Shown here piece by piece: positions 1-8,002 of a stretch of DNA of 64,000 bases. The notes under the pieces were generated by a model, which worked only from the letters and a program-made list of their open reading frames with translations, was not told where the DNA came from and did not search any database. The DNA lies in contig CABDWT010000016.1 of the NCBI GenBank assembly GCA_901456055.1, positions 620,001 through 684,000 on the forward strand. The letters are read 5' to 3'. The DNA comes from Phytobacter ursingii. GTDB taxonomy: Bacteria > Pseudomonadota > Gammaproteobacteria > Enterobacterales > Enterobacteriaceae. Positions within the stretch are counted from its first letter, which is position 1. Every line of letters starts with the position of its first letter. Made by a program: the position numbers and the translations under genes.

Positions 1-459
1 GGCGGCAATCAGAAAATCACCGTGCGCAGTGCTGCCATCGGTAAACCACGCGGTAACGCCGTCGGCGTTCTCTTCCACGCCGCTGACCCGCTTGCCAAAC
101 TGCACATTAGCGCGTCCCCAATAATTGAGCATTTCGCGCTGCAACTCCGCGCGCGATACCGGGCACGGACGACCACCAACCCGTTCGACCAGGGGAGCAA
201 GGCTAAACTGCGTCAGGGTTTCGCCCTGACGGTAATCTCGATAGGCCATAGAGCGCATCGGCCCGCCGTAAGTCTCCATCATCTCGCCCATACCCAGATG
301 ACACATGCACTTCACGCCGTTGGGCCAGATGGAAATTGCCGCGCCGACGGGCTTAATCTCTTTTACCGCCTCAAAAACGTCACAGGCAATGCCTGCATTT
401 TTTAACGCGACGGCAGCGCTCAACCCGCCTATACCTGCGCCAATCACCAGTGCTTTCAT
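1..459 (-). CDS. hpxO: FAD-dependent urate hydroxylase HpxO (N-terminal 153 residues, runs off the window)
   Basis: The minus-strand frame opening at ATG 459 stays open to base 1, giving residues 1-153 of a flavoprotein monooxygenase. It begins MKALVIGAGIGGLSAAVALK, a Rossmann FAD-binding motif (GAGIGG at residues 7-12), and continues with IWPNGVKCMCHLGMGEMME and RPCPVSRAELQREML, which match the HpxO family as I know it. HpxO oxidises urate to 5-hydroxyisourate in the cytoplasm using NAD(P)H and O2, the step just before HpxT. It is divergent from hpxP across about 270 bp. The C-terminal substrate domain lies outside the window. Family identity is strong because the next enzymes of the same pathway are encoded alongside. 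Confidence 0.93.
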   Translation of the reverse strand, partial: MKALVIGAGIGGLSAAVALKNAGIACDVFEAVKEIKPVGAAISIWPNGVKCMCHLGMGEMMETYGGPMRSMAYRDYRQGETLTQFSLAPLVERVGGRPCPVSRAELQREMLNYWGRANVQFGKRVSGVEENADGVTAWFTDGSTAHGDFLIAA

Positions 460-726
460 TCTGCTCTCCTTTTATCTGCCTGAAAGAGATTCAGCAATTT
501 ACGTACCAGGATGTCCGCAGGCGTAAAAGCAGGGTAAATCAACCAATGCACCATTTTGTTGCACTATTGTTGTGCGTATTTGCATTAGTGTTGCCTTTTT
601 GTGAATCAAAAATTTCTCTATAGAATATGCGGAATCGAAAGTTTCACTGCGGTGTCAGGGATTATTGACTCTGGCCTGCTTTGTGCATCAGGCCGTTGAC
701 GCTAATCGATAACAGGATGCAAGACC
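460..726. promoter_or_regulatory. hpxO/hpxP divergent promoter region
   Basis: This interval separates the divergent hpxO and hpxP. It contains interleaved inverted repeats at 545-586: AATGCA (545-550) with TGCATT (581-586), and GCAC (561-564) with GTGC (572-575). An AT-rich TATAGAATAT stretch follows near 620-629 and could serve hpxP. In Klebsiella these genes are nitrogen-regulated; I saw no convincing sigma-54 -24/-12 element here. The operator assignment is inference. Confidence 0.4.
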
Positions 727-2109
727 ATGTCTGATGAAAAAAACAACGGTTTATTGTACGGGCTGGAACAGCGGATCCCGCCGTTGCCCGCTTTTTTCAG
801 TGCGTTACAGCATGTGCTGGCCGGATTAGTCGGCATCATCACGCCACCGCTGATTATCGGCGCGACGCTGGGGCTGGGCGAGTGGATGCCGTACCTGATA
901 AGTATGTCATTGCTGGCTTCGGGTATGGGGACGTTTCTACAATCCAACCGCGTATGGGGCATTGGGGCCGGGATGATCTGTATGCAGGGCACCAGTTTCG
1001 CTTTTCTCGGCGTGGCTATCGCCGGCGGAATGTGGGTGAAAGGTCAGGGGGGGACTGCGCAGGATGTCATGGCGATGCTGTTTGGTGTGAATGCGGTCGC
1101 CGCGCTGGTACCGATGATCGTCAGCCGTTTTATTGAGCCGCTCAAACGCATTTTTACGCCGATCATCACTGGCAGCGTGATCGCCCTTATCGGTATTAGC
1201 CTGATTAAAGTCAGCGTGAATAACTGGTGCGGGGGTGTGCAGGCGAAAGATTTTGGCAGCATGAGCAATATCGCCCTTGGCGCAGGAACGCTGGCGGTGA
1301 TTGTGTTATTAAGTTGCGCGAAGAACCGCTGGTTGCGCCTCTCTTCCGTGGTGGTTGGCATTACTGTTGGCTGCATTGCGGCGGCGCTTGCCGGTAAATT
1401 TCATTTCAACGGTCTCGGCGAGACCTGGTTTCGTTTGCCGGCGCTGTTCCCGTTTGGTTTCCAGTTCAACGGCGCCATTTTTCTGCCGGTGGCACTGGTA
1501 TCGCTGGTCTGTATTCTTGAGGCCGTAGGCGATCTCACCGCCAACTGTCTGATTTCCCACCAGCCGATTGATAACAGCGCCTTTCGCTCCCGGTTGAAAG
1601 GCGGCATCCTCGCCGACGGCATCAGTTGCATGATTGCCGCGATGCTCTGCGCTTTTCCGAATACGACCTTTGCGCAAAACAATGGCGTCATCCAGATGAC
1701 TGGCGTTGCCAGTCGCTTTGTCGGCCGCTATATCGGCGTGATCCTGATTTTGCTCGGGCTGTTTCCGCCATTTGGCGAAGTGCTGCGTCAGATCCCACTG
1801 CCGGTTCTGGGCGGCGCGACCATGGTGATGTTTGGTTGCGTCGTGGCCGCGGGTATTCGCATTATTACCCAGAACCCGTTAACCCGCCGCGACATGCTGA
1901 TCGTCGGGCTGGCGTTCGGTTTCGGGATGGGCGTCGAAGCTGTACCCGCTTTTCTTGCCCACTTCCCGGCGATTATCGGTAATCTGTTTGGCTCAGCGGC
2001 CACCTGCGGCGGTTTAGTGGCGATTGTGCTGAATCTTATTATTCCGGAAGAAAAACCGACTATCGTTGCTGACGCAAGGAGTCACGATGATCGCGCTGAG
2101 TCACTTTAA
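727..2109 (+). CDS. hpxP: NCS2-family urate/xanthine permease HpxP
   Basis: A 460-residue, highly hydrophobic protein of the nucleobase:cation symporter-2 family with about 14 expected membrane segments. Visible family marks are the Gln-His pair Q28-H29 in the first segment (SALQHVLAG), an acidic LEAVGDLTA motif in the central part, and the family signature NTTFAQNNGVIQMTGVASR. It should import purines such as urate or xanthine with protons across the inner membrane. It starts an apparent operon: its 3' end overlaps the hpxQ start, and hpxQ overlaps hpxT. The exact purine cannot be read from sequence; urate is favoured by the neighbouring hpxO, hpxQ and hpxT. Confidence 0.92.
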   Translation: MSDEKNNGLLYGLEQRIPPLPAFFSALQHVLAGLVGIITPPLIIGATLGLGEWMPYLISMSLLASGMGTFLQSNRVWGIGAGMICMQGTSFAFLGVAIAGGMWVKGQGGTAQDVMAMLFGVNAVAALVPMIVSRFIEPLKRIFTPIITGSVIALIGISLIKVSVNNWCGGVQAKDFGSMSNIALGAGTLAVIVLLSCAKNRWLRLSSVVVGITVGCIAAALAGKFHFNGLGETWFRLPALFPFGFQFNGAIFLPVALVSLVCILEAVGDLTANCLISHQPIDNSAFRSRLKGGILADGISCMIAAMLCAFPNTTFAQNNGVIQMTGVASRFVGRYIGVILILLGLFPPFGEVLRQIPLPVLGGATMVMFGCVVAAGIRIITQNPLTRRDMLIVGLAFGFGMGVEAVPAFLAHFPAIIGNLFGSAATCGGLVAIVLNLIIPEEKPTIVADARSHDDRAESL

Positions 2110-2587
2110 TCAACTGGAGCCTGATGCTGCGATGGCGCTGTTACAGCCTTGCGTGGCGCTCCCCGACTGGACAGCGGCGCTGGTTGCCGCACGTCCGTTT
2201 GCCAGCCTTGCCGCATTGCGCCACACCGCGCAGGCGCTGGCTGAATCCTGGGGAAGTGCCGAACTGGAACAGGCGCTGAGCGCACATCCGCGTATTGGCG
2301 AAAAACCCGCAGGTCGGCAGGCGCATGCCGCGCTATCGCGCCAGGAGCAGTCGGCGGTCAATGCAGATGACATGCAGCTGGCTGAGGCATTGCGGATGGG
2401 CAATCTACGCTATGAAGCACGGTTTGGCAGGGTCTTCTTGATTCGGGCTAAAGGCCGCAGCGGGGAAGAGATCCTGAATGCGCTCGAACAGCGGCTGGCT
2501 AACAGCGTTGCCGAAGAAATAGCGGTGGCGCTGGAACAGTTACGCGAAATAACCTTATTACGACTGGCAGGAGCGATTGGCGAATGA
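2087..2587 (+). CDS. hpxQ: 2-oxo-4-hydroxy-4-carboxy-5-ureidoimidazoline decarboxylase HpxQ
   Basis: A 166-residue OHCU decarboxylase that yields S-allantoin in the last step of urate breakdown. The core motif HPRIGEKP is present with His67, the residue known as catalytic in the family, followed by the Ser-Arg-Gln-Glu-Gln stretch typical of these proteins. I chose ATG 2087, preceded by AAGGAG at 2076-2081 with good spacing, over an upstream TTG at 2066. The start lies inside the 3' end of hpxP (23-bp overlap) and the stop overlaps the hpxT start by ATGA, indicating translational coupling. Confidence 0.93.
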   Translation: MIALSHFNQLEPDAAMALLQPCVALPDWTAALVAARPFASLAALRHTAQALAESWGSAELEQALSAHPRIGEKPAGRQAHAALSRQEQSAVNADDMQLAEALRMGNLRYEARFGRVFLIRAKGRSGEEILNALEQRLANSVAEEIAVALEQLREITLLRLAGAIGE

Positions 2588-2907
2588 GCAGCCTTAGTAC
2601 CCATATTCTTGATATTTCTACCGGTAAACCGGCACCCGGCGTGACGGTCTTTCTGGCGCGCGATGAGCGTGTGCTGGCGCAGGGTATCACCGATGGCAAT
2701 GGGCGGATTGGTGCGTTTTCTGTGCCGCTGACACCGGGGCGTTACCGGCTGGTGGCGCAAACAGGGGAGTGGTTTGCGCAGCATGATGTGGCGACACTGT
2801 TTCCCTGCGCGCAAATTGATTTTGTGATTACTGAGGGGGTAGAGGAACATTTCCATCTACCGTTTTTAATTGCCCCCGGCGGCTGGTCAACCTATAGAGG
2901 GAGCTGA
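2584..2907 (+). CDS. hpxT: 5-hydroxyisourate hydrolase HpxT (transthyretin-like)
   Basis: A 107-residue transthyretin-related hydrolase that converts the HpxO product 5-hydroxyisourate to OHCU, the HpxQ substrate. It carries the N-terminal STHILD motif (His7) and the diagnostic C-terminal tetrapeptide YRGS that completes the active site at the dimer interface. There is no signal peptide, so it is cytoplasmic, unlike periplasmic HiuH/YedX of E. coli. It starts on an ATGA overlap with hpxQ. The length is normal for the family. Confidence 0.94.
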   Translation: MSSLSTHILDISTGKPAPGVTVFLARDERVLAQGITDGNGRIGAFSVPLTPGRYRLVAQTGEWFAQHDVATLFPCAQIDFVITEGVEEHFHLPFLIAPGGWSTYRGS

Positions 2908-2985
2908 TTCCCCGGTGTCGCTGCGCTAACCGGGGCTATGGATGTAGCCCGGGTAAGGCGCTTGCGCCGCCACCCGGGAACGGGG
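2908..2985. repeat. REP-like palindromic element
   Basis: Between convergent hpxT and guaD lie two adjacent hairpins: CCCCGG paired with CCGGGG, then CCCGGGTAAGGCG paired through a GC-rich loop with CGCCACCCGGG. The GTAGCCCGGGTAAGGCG core is the REP/BIME type found in many copies in enterobacterial genomes. It probably also ends or stabilises the two converging transcripts. Confidence 0.7.
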
Positions 2986-4305
2986 TTACTCCTCAGCCAG
3001 ATTCCCCCAGGCGCACTGACCGTTAATCCACGTCTCGCTGATATTGCGGTCATCGCCAAGGGTCATCAGCACAAACAGTTGCTCATAAATGTCCTTGCAG
3101 CGCTCGTTACGCAGGCGCTGCAACGGTGTAACTGCCGGGTCGATGACCACAAAGTCAGCCTCTTTCCCGACGGCGAAATTGCCTATTTTATCATCCAGAC
3201 GCAGGGCATATGCGCCGCCAAGCGTGGCGTGGTAGAACGCTTCGCTCGCGCGCAGACGATAGCTTTGCAACTGGCCCACTTTGTAGGCCTCACCCAATGT
3301 ACGTAACATACTGAACGTGGTACCTGCGCCCACATCCGTGCCAATGCCCATGCGAACCTTGTGCTGCCAACTGGCGGGCAGGCGGAACAGCCCACTGCCG
3401 AGAAACAAATTTGAGGTCGGGCAGAAGGCCACCGCAGAACCGGTATCATGCAGACATTGCCACTCCTCATCATGCAGATGGATACCGTGAGCAAAGACGC
3501 TACCCTCGCCGGTCAGCCCATAATGGTGGTAAACGTCGAGATAGCGCGCATGCTCTGGCCAGAGATCATTCACCCACGCCACTTCATTGGGGTTTTCACT
3601 TAAATGCGTCTGGAGCCAGGTCTGCGGAAACTCTTCGCGCAAACGACGCACCGCATCAAGCAACTCAGGTGTTGAGGTGGGCGCAAAGCGTGGCGTAAGG
3701 GCATAGCCCAGTCGGCCCTGATGTTGCCAGCGCAGGATCAGCTCACGGGTTTGCCGGTAACTCTCTTCAGCGGTTTCACTGAGGTACTCGGGTGCATGGC
3801 GATCCATCATCACCTTACCGGCAATCAGGCGCATATTCAGGCGTAACGCTTCACTAAACAGGGCATTGACCGACGCCGGATGCAATGTGCAGAACACCAT
3901 TGCCGTGGTGGTGCCGTGGCTTAGCAACTGCTCAATGAAGAACCTGGCAATCTCGTCCGCGTAAGCTTCATCGGCAAACTGGCTCTCTACCGGGAAGGTG
4001 TAAGTGGTCAGCCACTCCAGCAGTTGTTCGCCAAACGCGCCGATCATCTCCGTTTGCGGGTAATGCACATGGGCATCGATAAAGCCGGGCAGCAGCAACT
4101 TGCCACGCCGGTCGGTGTAGCCTTTTTGCGCATCAAGATGCTGTTCTCCCTCCTGCCAGGTCATTCGCGCCTGTATATAACCGTCGCGGATAAACAGCAG
4201 CCCGTCTTCAATAAAACGCGCATTAAGGGCGATTTCGTCTGCGCTGTCGCAGACCTGGGCAATATCAAACAGCGCGCCGCGGATAGCGACATGGTAGTCA
4301 ATCAT
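2986..4305 (-). CDS. guaD: Guanine deaminase GuaD
   Basis: A 439-residue amidohydrolase, the same length as E. coli GuaD, that deaminates guanine to xanthine. It shows the metal-binding PGFIDAHVHYPQ motif, HGTTTAMVF, the HLSENPNEV active-site stretch and GIGTDVGAGTT. An upstream in-frame ATG at 4329 exists, but ATG 4305 has AAGG eight bases upstream and gives the E. coli length, so I chose it. It converges on hpxT, fitting a purine-salvage/catabolism block in which guanine enters as xanthine. Confidence 0.93.
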   Translation of the reverse strand: MIDYHVAIRGALFDIAQVCDSADEIALNARFIEDGLLFIRDGYIQARMTWQEGEQHLDAQKGYTDRRGKLLLPGFIDAHVHYPQTEMIGAFGEQLLEWLTTYTFPVESQFADEAYADEIARFFIEQLLSHGTTTAMVFCTLHPASVNALFSEALRLNMRLIAGKVMMDRHAPEYLSETAEESYRQTRELILRWQHQGRLGYALTPRFAPTSTPELLDAVRRLREEFPQTWLQTHLSENPNEVAWVNDLWPEHARYLDVYHHYGLTGEGSVFAHGIHLHDEEWQCLHDTGSAVAFCPTSNLFLGSGLFRLPASWQHKVRMGIGTDVGAGTTFSMLRTLGEAYKVGQLQSYRLRASEAFYHATLGGAYALRLDDKIGNFAVGKEADFVVIDPAVTPLQRLRNERCKDIYEQLFVLMTLGDDRNISETWINGQCAWGNLAEE

Positions 4306-4583
4306 CTTTTCTGCCTTCGTTGTTTCCATACGGGTAAAAAATTATGCAAGATGAGTGCCAGTGAAGGATGAATGGTGGGGGAGACGGCGTGGTACACCCA
4401 TAAATCGGCCCCTTTGATGGGCGGAAAAAGAGCTGTTTTGTGGTGAGAAGAGGGCGTGTGCACCTGCGACGTCATGCACACAGCATCAGGGCTAACGGTG
4501 AGAAGAGGCGTTTGATGACTGCATAACAGCAAGTAGATTTCGTTTTGGTTTGACCTGAGCCGTGACGCCACGGTCAAAGTCCA

Positions 4584-4826
4584 TCAAATTTTCGAAACAT
4601 CCAGCCCGGCTGCTTTCAGGCGATTGACGATTTTAATCATTTTACTGACGACCGTGCGGAATGATTGATTAACGCCAATTCGCTCGCAAACAATGTCACT
4701 TGGCACATGCTTCAACTCATCAGCATATTTAATAAGTTGCAGATGCATTTCTGCTGATTTAGCGCGAGGGGGTGCGTCACGCAGAGCTTTTTTAATCTCT
4801 GCATAGATGTATTCCTGATTATCCAT
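4584..4826 (-). CDS. Small HTH-like protein of unknown function
   Basis: An 80-residue soluble, charged protein. The stretch SDIVCERIGVNQSFRTVVSKM resembles a helix-turn-helix, and PPRAKSAEMHLQLIKYADEL resembles an N-terminal helical region of small HTH-like proteins that I recall from accessory regions; I cannot name a function. ATG 4826 is preceded by TAAGG. That ribosome site lies inside a perfect palindrome (AAGTAA-N3-TTACTT, 4828-4842), suggesting auto-regulation or a hairpin over the start. The neighbours are unrelated. Confidence 0.65.
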   Translation of the reverse strand: MDNQEYIYAEIKKALRDAPPRAKSAEMHLQLIKYADELKHVPSDIVCERIGVNQSFRTVVSKMIKIVNRLKAAGLDVSKI

Positions 4827-5273
4827 TAAGTAAACCTTACTTGTTTGGCTGCTAAGTATTACTGAAGGTTATTTACTTTTAACACATATTCACATGATGG
4901 ATGAAAGGTATGGCCTCCACATTATGAAGATATATCCTGTATGTAAATTCTGGCGAATTCCACTGCATCTGCGCCCCATGATCCCATGGCCCTGCATTTT
5001 CGTTGTGTTCAGGGGTTAGCAAGCGTCTGTACTGGAGCACAGCGGCATTCTGTTGCTGTCCGGGCCTTCCGGGCAACACCTCTTACGTTCATACCCGGCA
5101 CTATAACCTGGCGGGTAACTGGCCAGCGCAGTCGATGAGAATAATGAGACAGGAAGGGTGTTTACCGGGGGAGAGGATATTCGCGTTGAGAATGTTTGAA
5201 AGAATAGAACTGTTTGAAACAGAGAGCGTTTAGCCATACACTCACTCCCCCTTAAATTCCCGGGAGACGGAAA
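4827..5273. other. Intergenic region with palindrome AAGTAA-N3-TTACTT at 4828-4842
   Basis: The only structured element is the perfect 15-bp palindrome abutting the HTH-like gene. Short open frames on both strands (4879-5079 minus, 5003-5233 plus) have no recognisable motif, are rich in Cys and Pro, and mirror each other, so I do not call them genes. The region could be decayed accessory DNA. Confidence 0.5.
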
Positions 5274-5819
5274 GTGAAATTATTTTCATCACAACGAACA
5301 GATGCCTGGTTATTAACCGAAGATTTGGCTGAAAGCTTTCGGTGTTATATTGTTGACAACAGAAATTATTTCTCGCAATTTGAACCATTACGCGATGAAG
5401 CGTATTTCTCCATGGAAAATATTATCGCCAGGATAAAAAGCTCATGTCATGAATTCGAAGAAAAGAAAAATCTATCTATTGTCTTCACCATGAAAGGGGA
5501 GAACAAAATCATTGGTAACATCAATTTTACCAATTTTGTTTATGGTGTTTTTCAGGCCTGTTACCTCGGTTTTTCGCTTGATCGTTCTTATCAGGGGAAA
5601 GGCTTGATGCGTGAAGTCCTCAGCGAGGCGATTAGCTATATACACAAACATTATGGGTTGCATCGTATTATGGCGAATCATCTCCCCGACAATGAACGTA
5701 GTGCAAATACCCTTAAAAGCCTCGGATTTATTAAAGAGGGGTATGCCAGTTCTTACCTCAAAATAAACGGTAAGTGGCAGGATCACGTTCTGAATTCACT
5801 TGTGCTTCCCGAGAATTAA
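5274..5819 (+). CDS. GNAT-family N-acetyltransferase (RimJ/RimL-like)
   Basis: A 181-residue acetyltransferase. The acetyl-CoA-binding region is visible as SYQGKGLMREVLSEAISYI (a Q/R-x-x-G-x-G/A variant) and the C-terminal NERSANTLKSLGFIKEGY motif is typical of the RimJ subgroup. It starts at GTG 5274, with GGGAG at 5262-5266 as ribosome site. The gene is AT-richer than its neighbours (many AAA, ATT and TTT codons), hinting at acquisition. The substrate is unknown: a ribosomal protein, peptide or small amine are all possible. Confidence 0.82.
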   Translation: MKLFSSQRTDAWLLTEDLAESFRCYIVDNRNYFSQFEPLRDEAYFSMENIIARIKSSCHEFEEKKNLSIVFTMKGENKIIGNINFTNFVYGVFQACYLGFSLDRSYQGKGLMREVLSEAISYIHKHYGLHRIMANHLPDNERSANTLKSLGFIKEGYASSYLKINGKWQDHVLNSLVLPEN

Positions 5820-5900
5820 TACACAGGAAAAGCAAAAAGAGGATTCACTCAAAGACGTGGGCAGCGCGTTTCACCTCGTTATCAACGGACCCGCCTGCCG

Positions 5901-6227
5901 CTAAACCTCGCGTTTTTCAGCCCATTTGAGCATTGCATCGAGAGCCGGGCACAGCGCCTGGCCCCACTCGGTGAGACGATATTCTACCTTCGGCGGCACC
6001 TGTGGATATACCGTGCGCGATACTATCCCGTCTGATTCAAGCTGGCGCAATTGCTGGGCGAGCATCTTCTGCGAAATACCGGGGATCAGTTTTTCAAAAT
6101 CGGAATAGCGTTGTACTTTTCCATCGAACAGATGAAAAAGAATAATTAATTTCCATCGGCCTTCGAGCAGGCGCAGAACCTGTTCCACGCCGCTTGCGGC
6201 TGATTCCGGGCTATATAACTTACTCAT
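5901..6227 (-). CDS. HxlR-family transcriptional regulator
   Basis: A 108-residue MarR-like winged-helix protein of the HxlR family. Diagnostic segments are LEGRWKLIILFHLFDGKVQR, IPGISQKMLAQQLRQLESDG (recognition helix) and VYPQVPPKVEYRLTEWG (wing). It is divergent from an NTF2-like protein and SDR pair, the usual arrangement for a regulator that controls its neighbour in response to electrophiles or quinones. The signal is not readable; there is no conserved Cys in the N-terminal part. Confidence 0.88.
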   Translation of the reverse strand: MSKLYSPESAASGVEQVLRLLEGRWKLIILFHLFDGKVQRYSDFEKLIPGISQKMLAQQLRQLESDGIVSRTVYPQVPPKVEYRLTEWGQALCPALDAMLKWAEKREV

Positions 6228-6317
6228 AATTCAGTAGCTCACTTTTTTGTGCGTACTTGTCAATTTCACAGTCTATGTTGAATATACCCGTACTGTAAAT
6301 AACGGGAGTCAAGAACC
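6228..6317. promoter_or_regulatory. HxlR divergent control region
   Basis: A 90-bp spacer between the divergent regulator and the NTF2-like gene. It holds a direct repeat, CGTACTTGT at 6252-6260 and CGTACTGTA at 6289-6297, containing GTACT, which resembles half-sites reported for HxlR/MarR-type regulators. This is a candidate operator by position only. Confidence 0.35.
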
Positions 6318-6644
6318 ATGTCTTTATTATTACCCCACGCTATTGCGACCTATTTTGCGATAAGCAATGGCGGCGATATCGCCAGCGTTGAGCACTGTTT
6401 TACCGCTGACGCTATTGTAAAAGATGAAGGTAAAACCCATCAGGGACACGCGGCGATCGCGGCATGGCAACGCGCCGCCCGGACTGCATTTGATTACAGC
6501 GTCGAACCGCTTGACATGCTTACCGAAGATGACCGGGTGACCGTCACTTCGAAGGTTGTCGGCAATTTCCCCGGTAGCCCGGTAACGCTCAGGCATGCTT
6601 TCGGGCTTTCTGGCGGCAAGATCAACACGCTGGAGATCGTATAA
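6318..6644 (+). CDS. NTF2-like (SnoaL-type) protein
   Basis: A 108-residue protein with the cone-shaped NTF2/SnoaL pattern: an N-terminal helix ([21 protein letters not shown]), the [20 protein letters not shown] strand-turn, and a C-terminal beta-sheet ending in [16 protein letters not shown]. Such proteins are small isomerases, hydratases or binding partners. Its TAA overlaps the ATG of the next gene (TAATG), so it is translationally coupled to the SDR oxidoreductase. The reaction is unknown. Confidence 0.8.
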   Translation: MSLLLPHAIATYFAISNGGDIASVEHCFTADAIVKDEGKTHQGHAAIAAWQRAARTAFDYSVEPLDMLTEDDRVTVTSKVVGNFPGSPVTLRHAFGLSGGKINTLEIV

Positions 6645-7423
6645 TGGCATTGAAACTTGATTTCCAGTGTAAACGCGTGCTGGTAACCGCGGGCACCAAA
6701 GGCGTCGGCAAAGCGGTCGTCGGGCTATTAAAAGAGTGGGGGGCCAGGGTATTAACCACTGCTCGTCACGCACCCACGGAATGTGTTGCTGACGTCTTCG
6801 TGGCGGCGGATCTGACCACCGTTGAAGGATGTGCCAGCGTAGCGCACGCTGTTCAGACACATCTGGGCGGTGTTGACGCCATCATTCATGTGGCGGGCGG
6901 TTCTACGGCGCCTGGCGGCGGTTTTGCGGCGCTGGGCGAAGAGGAGTGGCAACAGGAACTCAATCTCAATTTGTTGCCCGCAGTTCGCCTGGATCGTGCG
7001 TTGTTGCCCGGGATGCTGGCGCAGGGGAGTGGGGTGATTATCCACGTCACTTCTATTCAGCGTGAGCTACCATTGCCGCAATCGACAACCGGTTACGCGG
7101 CGGCTAAAGCGGCGCTTTCGGCATACAGTAAAAGCCTGTCGAAAGAGGTTTCACCGAAAGGTATTCGCGTAGTTCGCGTTGCGCCAGGCTGGATCGAAAC
7201 CGAAGCCTCGGTGGCGATGGCTGAGCGGCTGGCGCAGGAAGCGGGTACGGATTACGAAGGCGGCAAGCAGATCATCATGAATGCACTCGGCGGGATCCCA
7301 CTGGGTCGTCCCTCTAAGCCGATTGAGGTAGCGAATCTGATTGCTTTCCTTGCGTCACCCTATGCGGCCAGCATCACTGGTACTGAATATGTGATAGATG
7401 GCGGCACGATTCCGACGGTGTAA
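6644..7423 (+). CDS. SDR-family oxidoreductase
   Basis: A 259-residue classical short-chain dehydrogenase. The nucleotide-binding motif is [10 protein letters not shown] near residues 15-24, followed by IIHVAGG (the NAG equivalent), a Ser in VTSIQ, and the catalytic Tyr-x-x-x-Lys in [11 protein letters not shown]. The C-terminal [16 protein letters not shown] is the standard SDR end. It is the second gene of an HxlR-controlled pair. NAD(P)H-dependent carbonyl reduction is likely; the substrate is unknown. Confidence 0.88.
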   Translation: MALKLDFQCKRVLVTAGTKGVGKAVVGLLKEWGARVLTTARHAPTECVADVFVAADLTTVEGCASVAHAVQTHLGGVDAIIHVAGGSTAPGGGFAALGEEEWQQELNLNLLPAVRLDRALLPGMLAQGSGVIIHVTSIQRELPLPQSTTGYAAAKAALSAYSKSLSKEVSPKGIRVVRVAPGWIETEASVAMAERLAQEAGTDYEGGKQIIMNALGGIPLGRPSKPIEVANLIAFLASPYAASITGTEYVIDGGTIPTV

Positions 7424-7427
7424 CCCT

Positions 7428-7695
7428 GGTCCGACGGTACTCAGTCCACCGGCAATATCAATAATGCCGTCTGTGATATAGCCTCCTTGCGGACCCGACA
7501 GATACCTCACCATGGCGGCCACTTATTCGAGTGTGGCGATACGACGGGTAGGATGAAAGGCGATCAGTGATTCAGGTACTGAATCGCCTGACGCCTCGCG
7601 TTGGATATCAGTGGGTATGATGCCGGGCTGGGTAACATGCACCGGTATGACAGATACGTTTACACCCGATCAGGCTTAGACAGTCTGAGAGCAAT
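7428..7695 (-). pseudogene. SDR oxidoreductase remnant (C-terminal third)
   Basis: No intact frame covers this stretch, but the minus strand translates in pieces as VNVSVIPVHVTQPGIIPTD, then SLIAFHPTRRIATLE-stop-VAAMVRYLSG, then GGYITDGIIDIAGGLSTV. That order (post-catalytic NPG-like motif, R-I-A, then the C-terminal ITDG-I-x-x-x-GG) is an SDR C-terminus. A TAA interrupts it near 7531-7533, and upstream the frame shifts near 7675. The N-terminal Rossmann half is missing. It is not a copy of the neighbouring SDR, which has different residues. Confidence 0.75.
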
Positions 7696-8002
7696 ACGAA
7701 AAGGGGAAATACTATCAGCAATGACGTTTTGATCCCCTGAATATCAACCAGGCAGAGAACATATAAATAAAGAATTTACGCTAATACTTAACGATGCTTT
7801 TTTACGTCGCCACTGAACAACTATGATATCTATTATCATTTCGACCAAATCAGGCAGGATAATATTATCAACACTTAGCGCTCAGCCATTATTCAACGTT
7901 AATACAAACTTAAGATTTAACCTTCAAAATAAAGGAATACGCATTTTTATCTATGAGCAATACTGGTGTTATTAACCTGCACATTTACTGGAAAACAGAA
8001 AC
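7696..8002. promoter_or_regulatory. AT-rich leader of the VIT transporter gene with two Fur-like palindromes
   Basis: Two Fur-box-like elements lie upstream of the transporter. TGATATCTATTATCA at 7824-7838 matches the 7-1-7 Fur pattern TGATAAT-A-ATTATCA at 12 of 15 positions. GATAATATTATC at 7858-7869 is a perfect 12-bp palindrome of the same half-site. No coding frame is seen. Control by Fur or a related metalloregulator is inference from sequence and from the iron-transporter family next door. Confidence 0.55.

Noticed and set aside
545-586. Sigma-54 promoter for hpxP
   Set aside because: The GG-N10-GC core is absent; the repeats are better described as possible operator half-sites.
4879-5233. 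Opposed short frames in the gap before the GNAT gene
   Set aside because: Cys/Pro-rich, mirrored on both strands, no ribosome site or motif.
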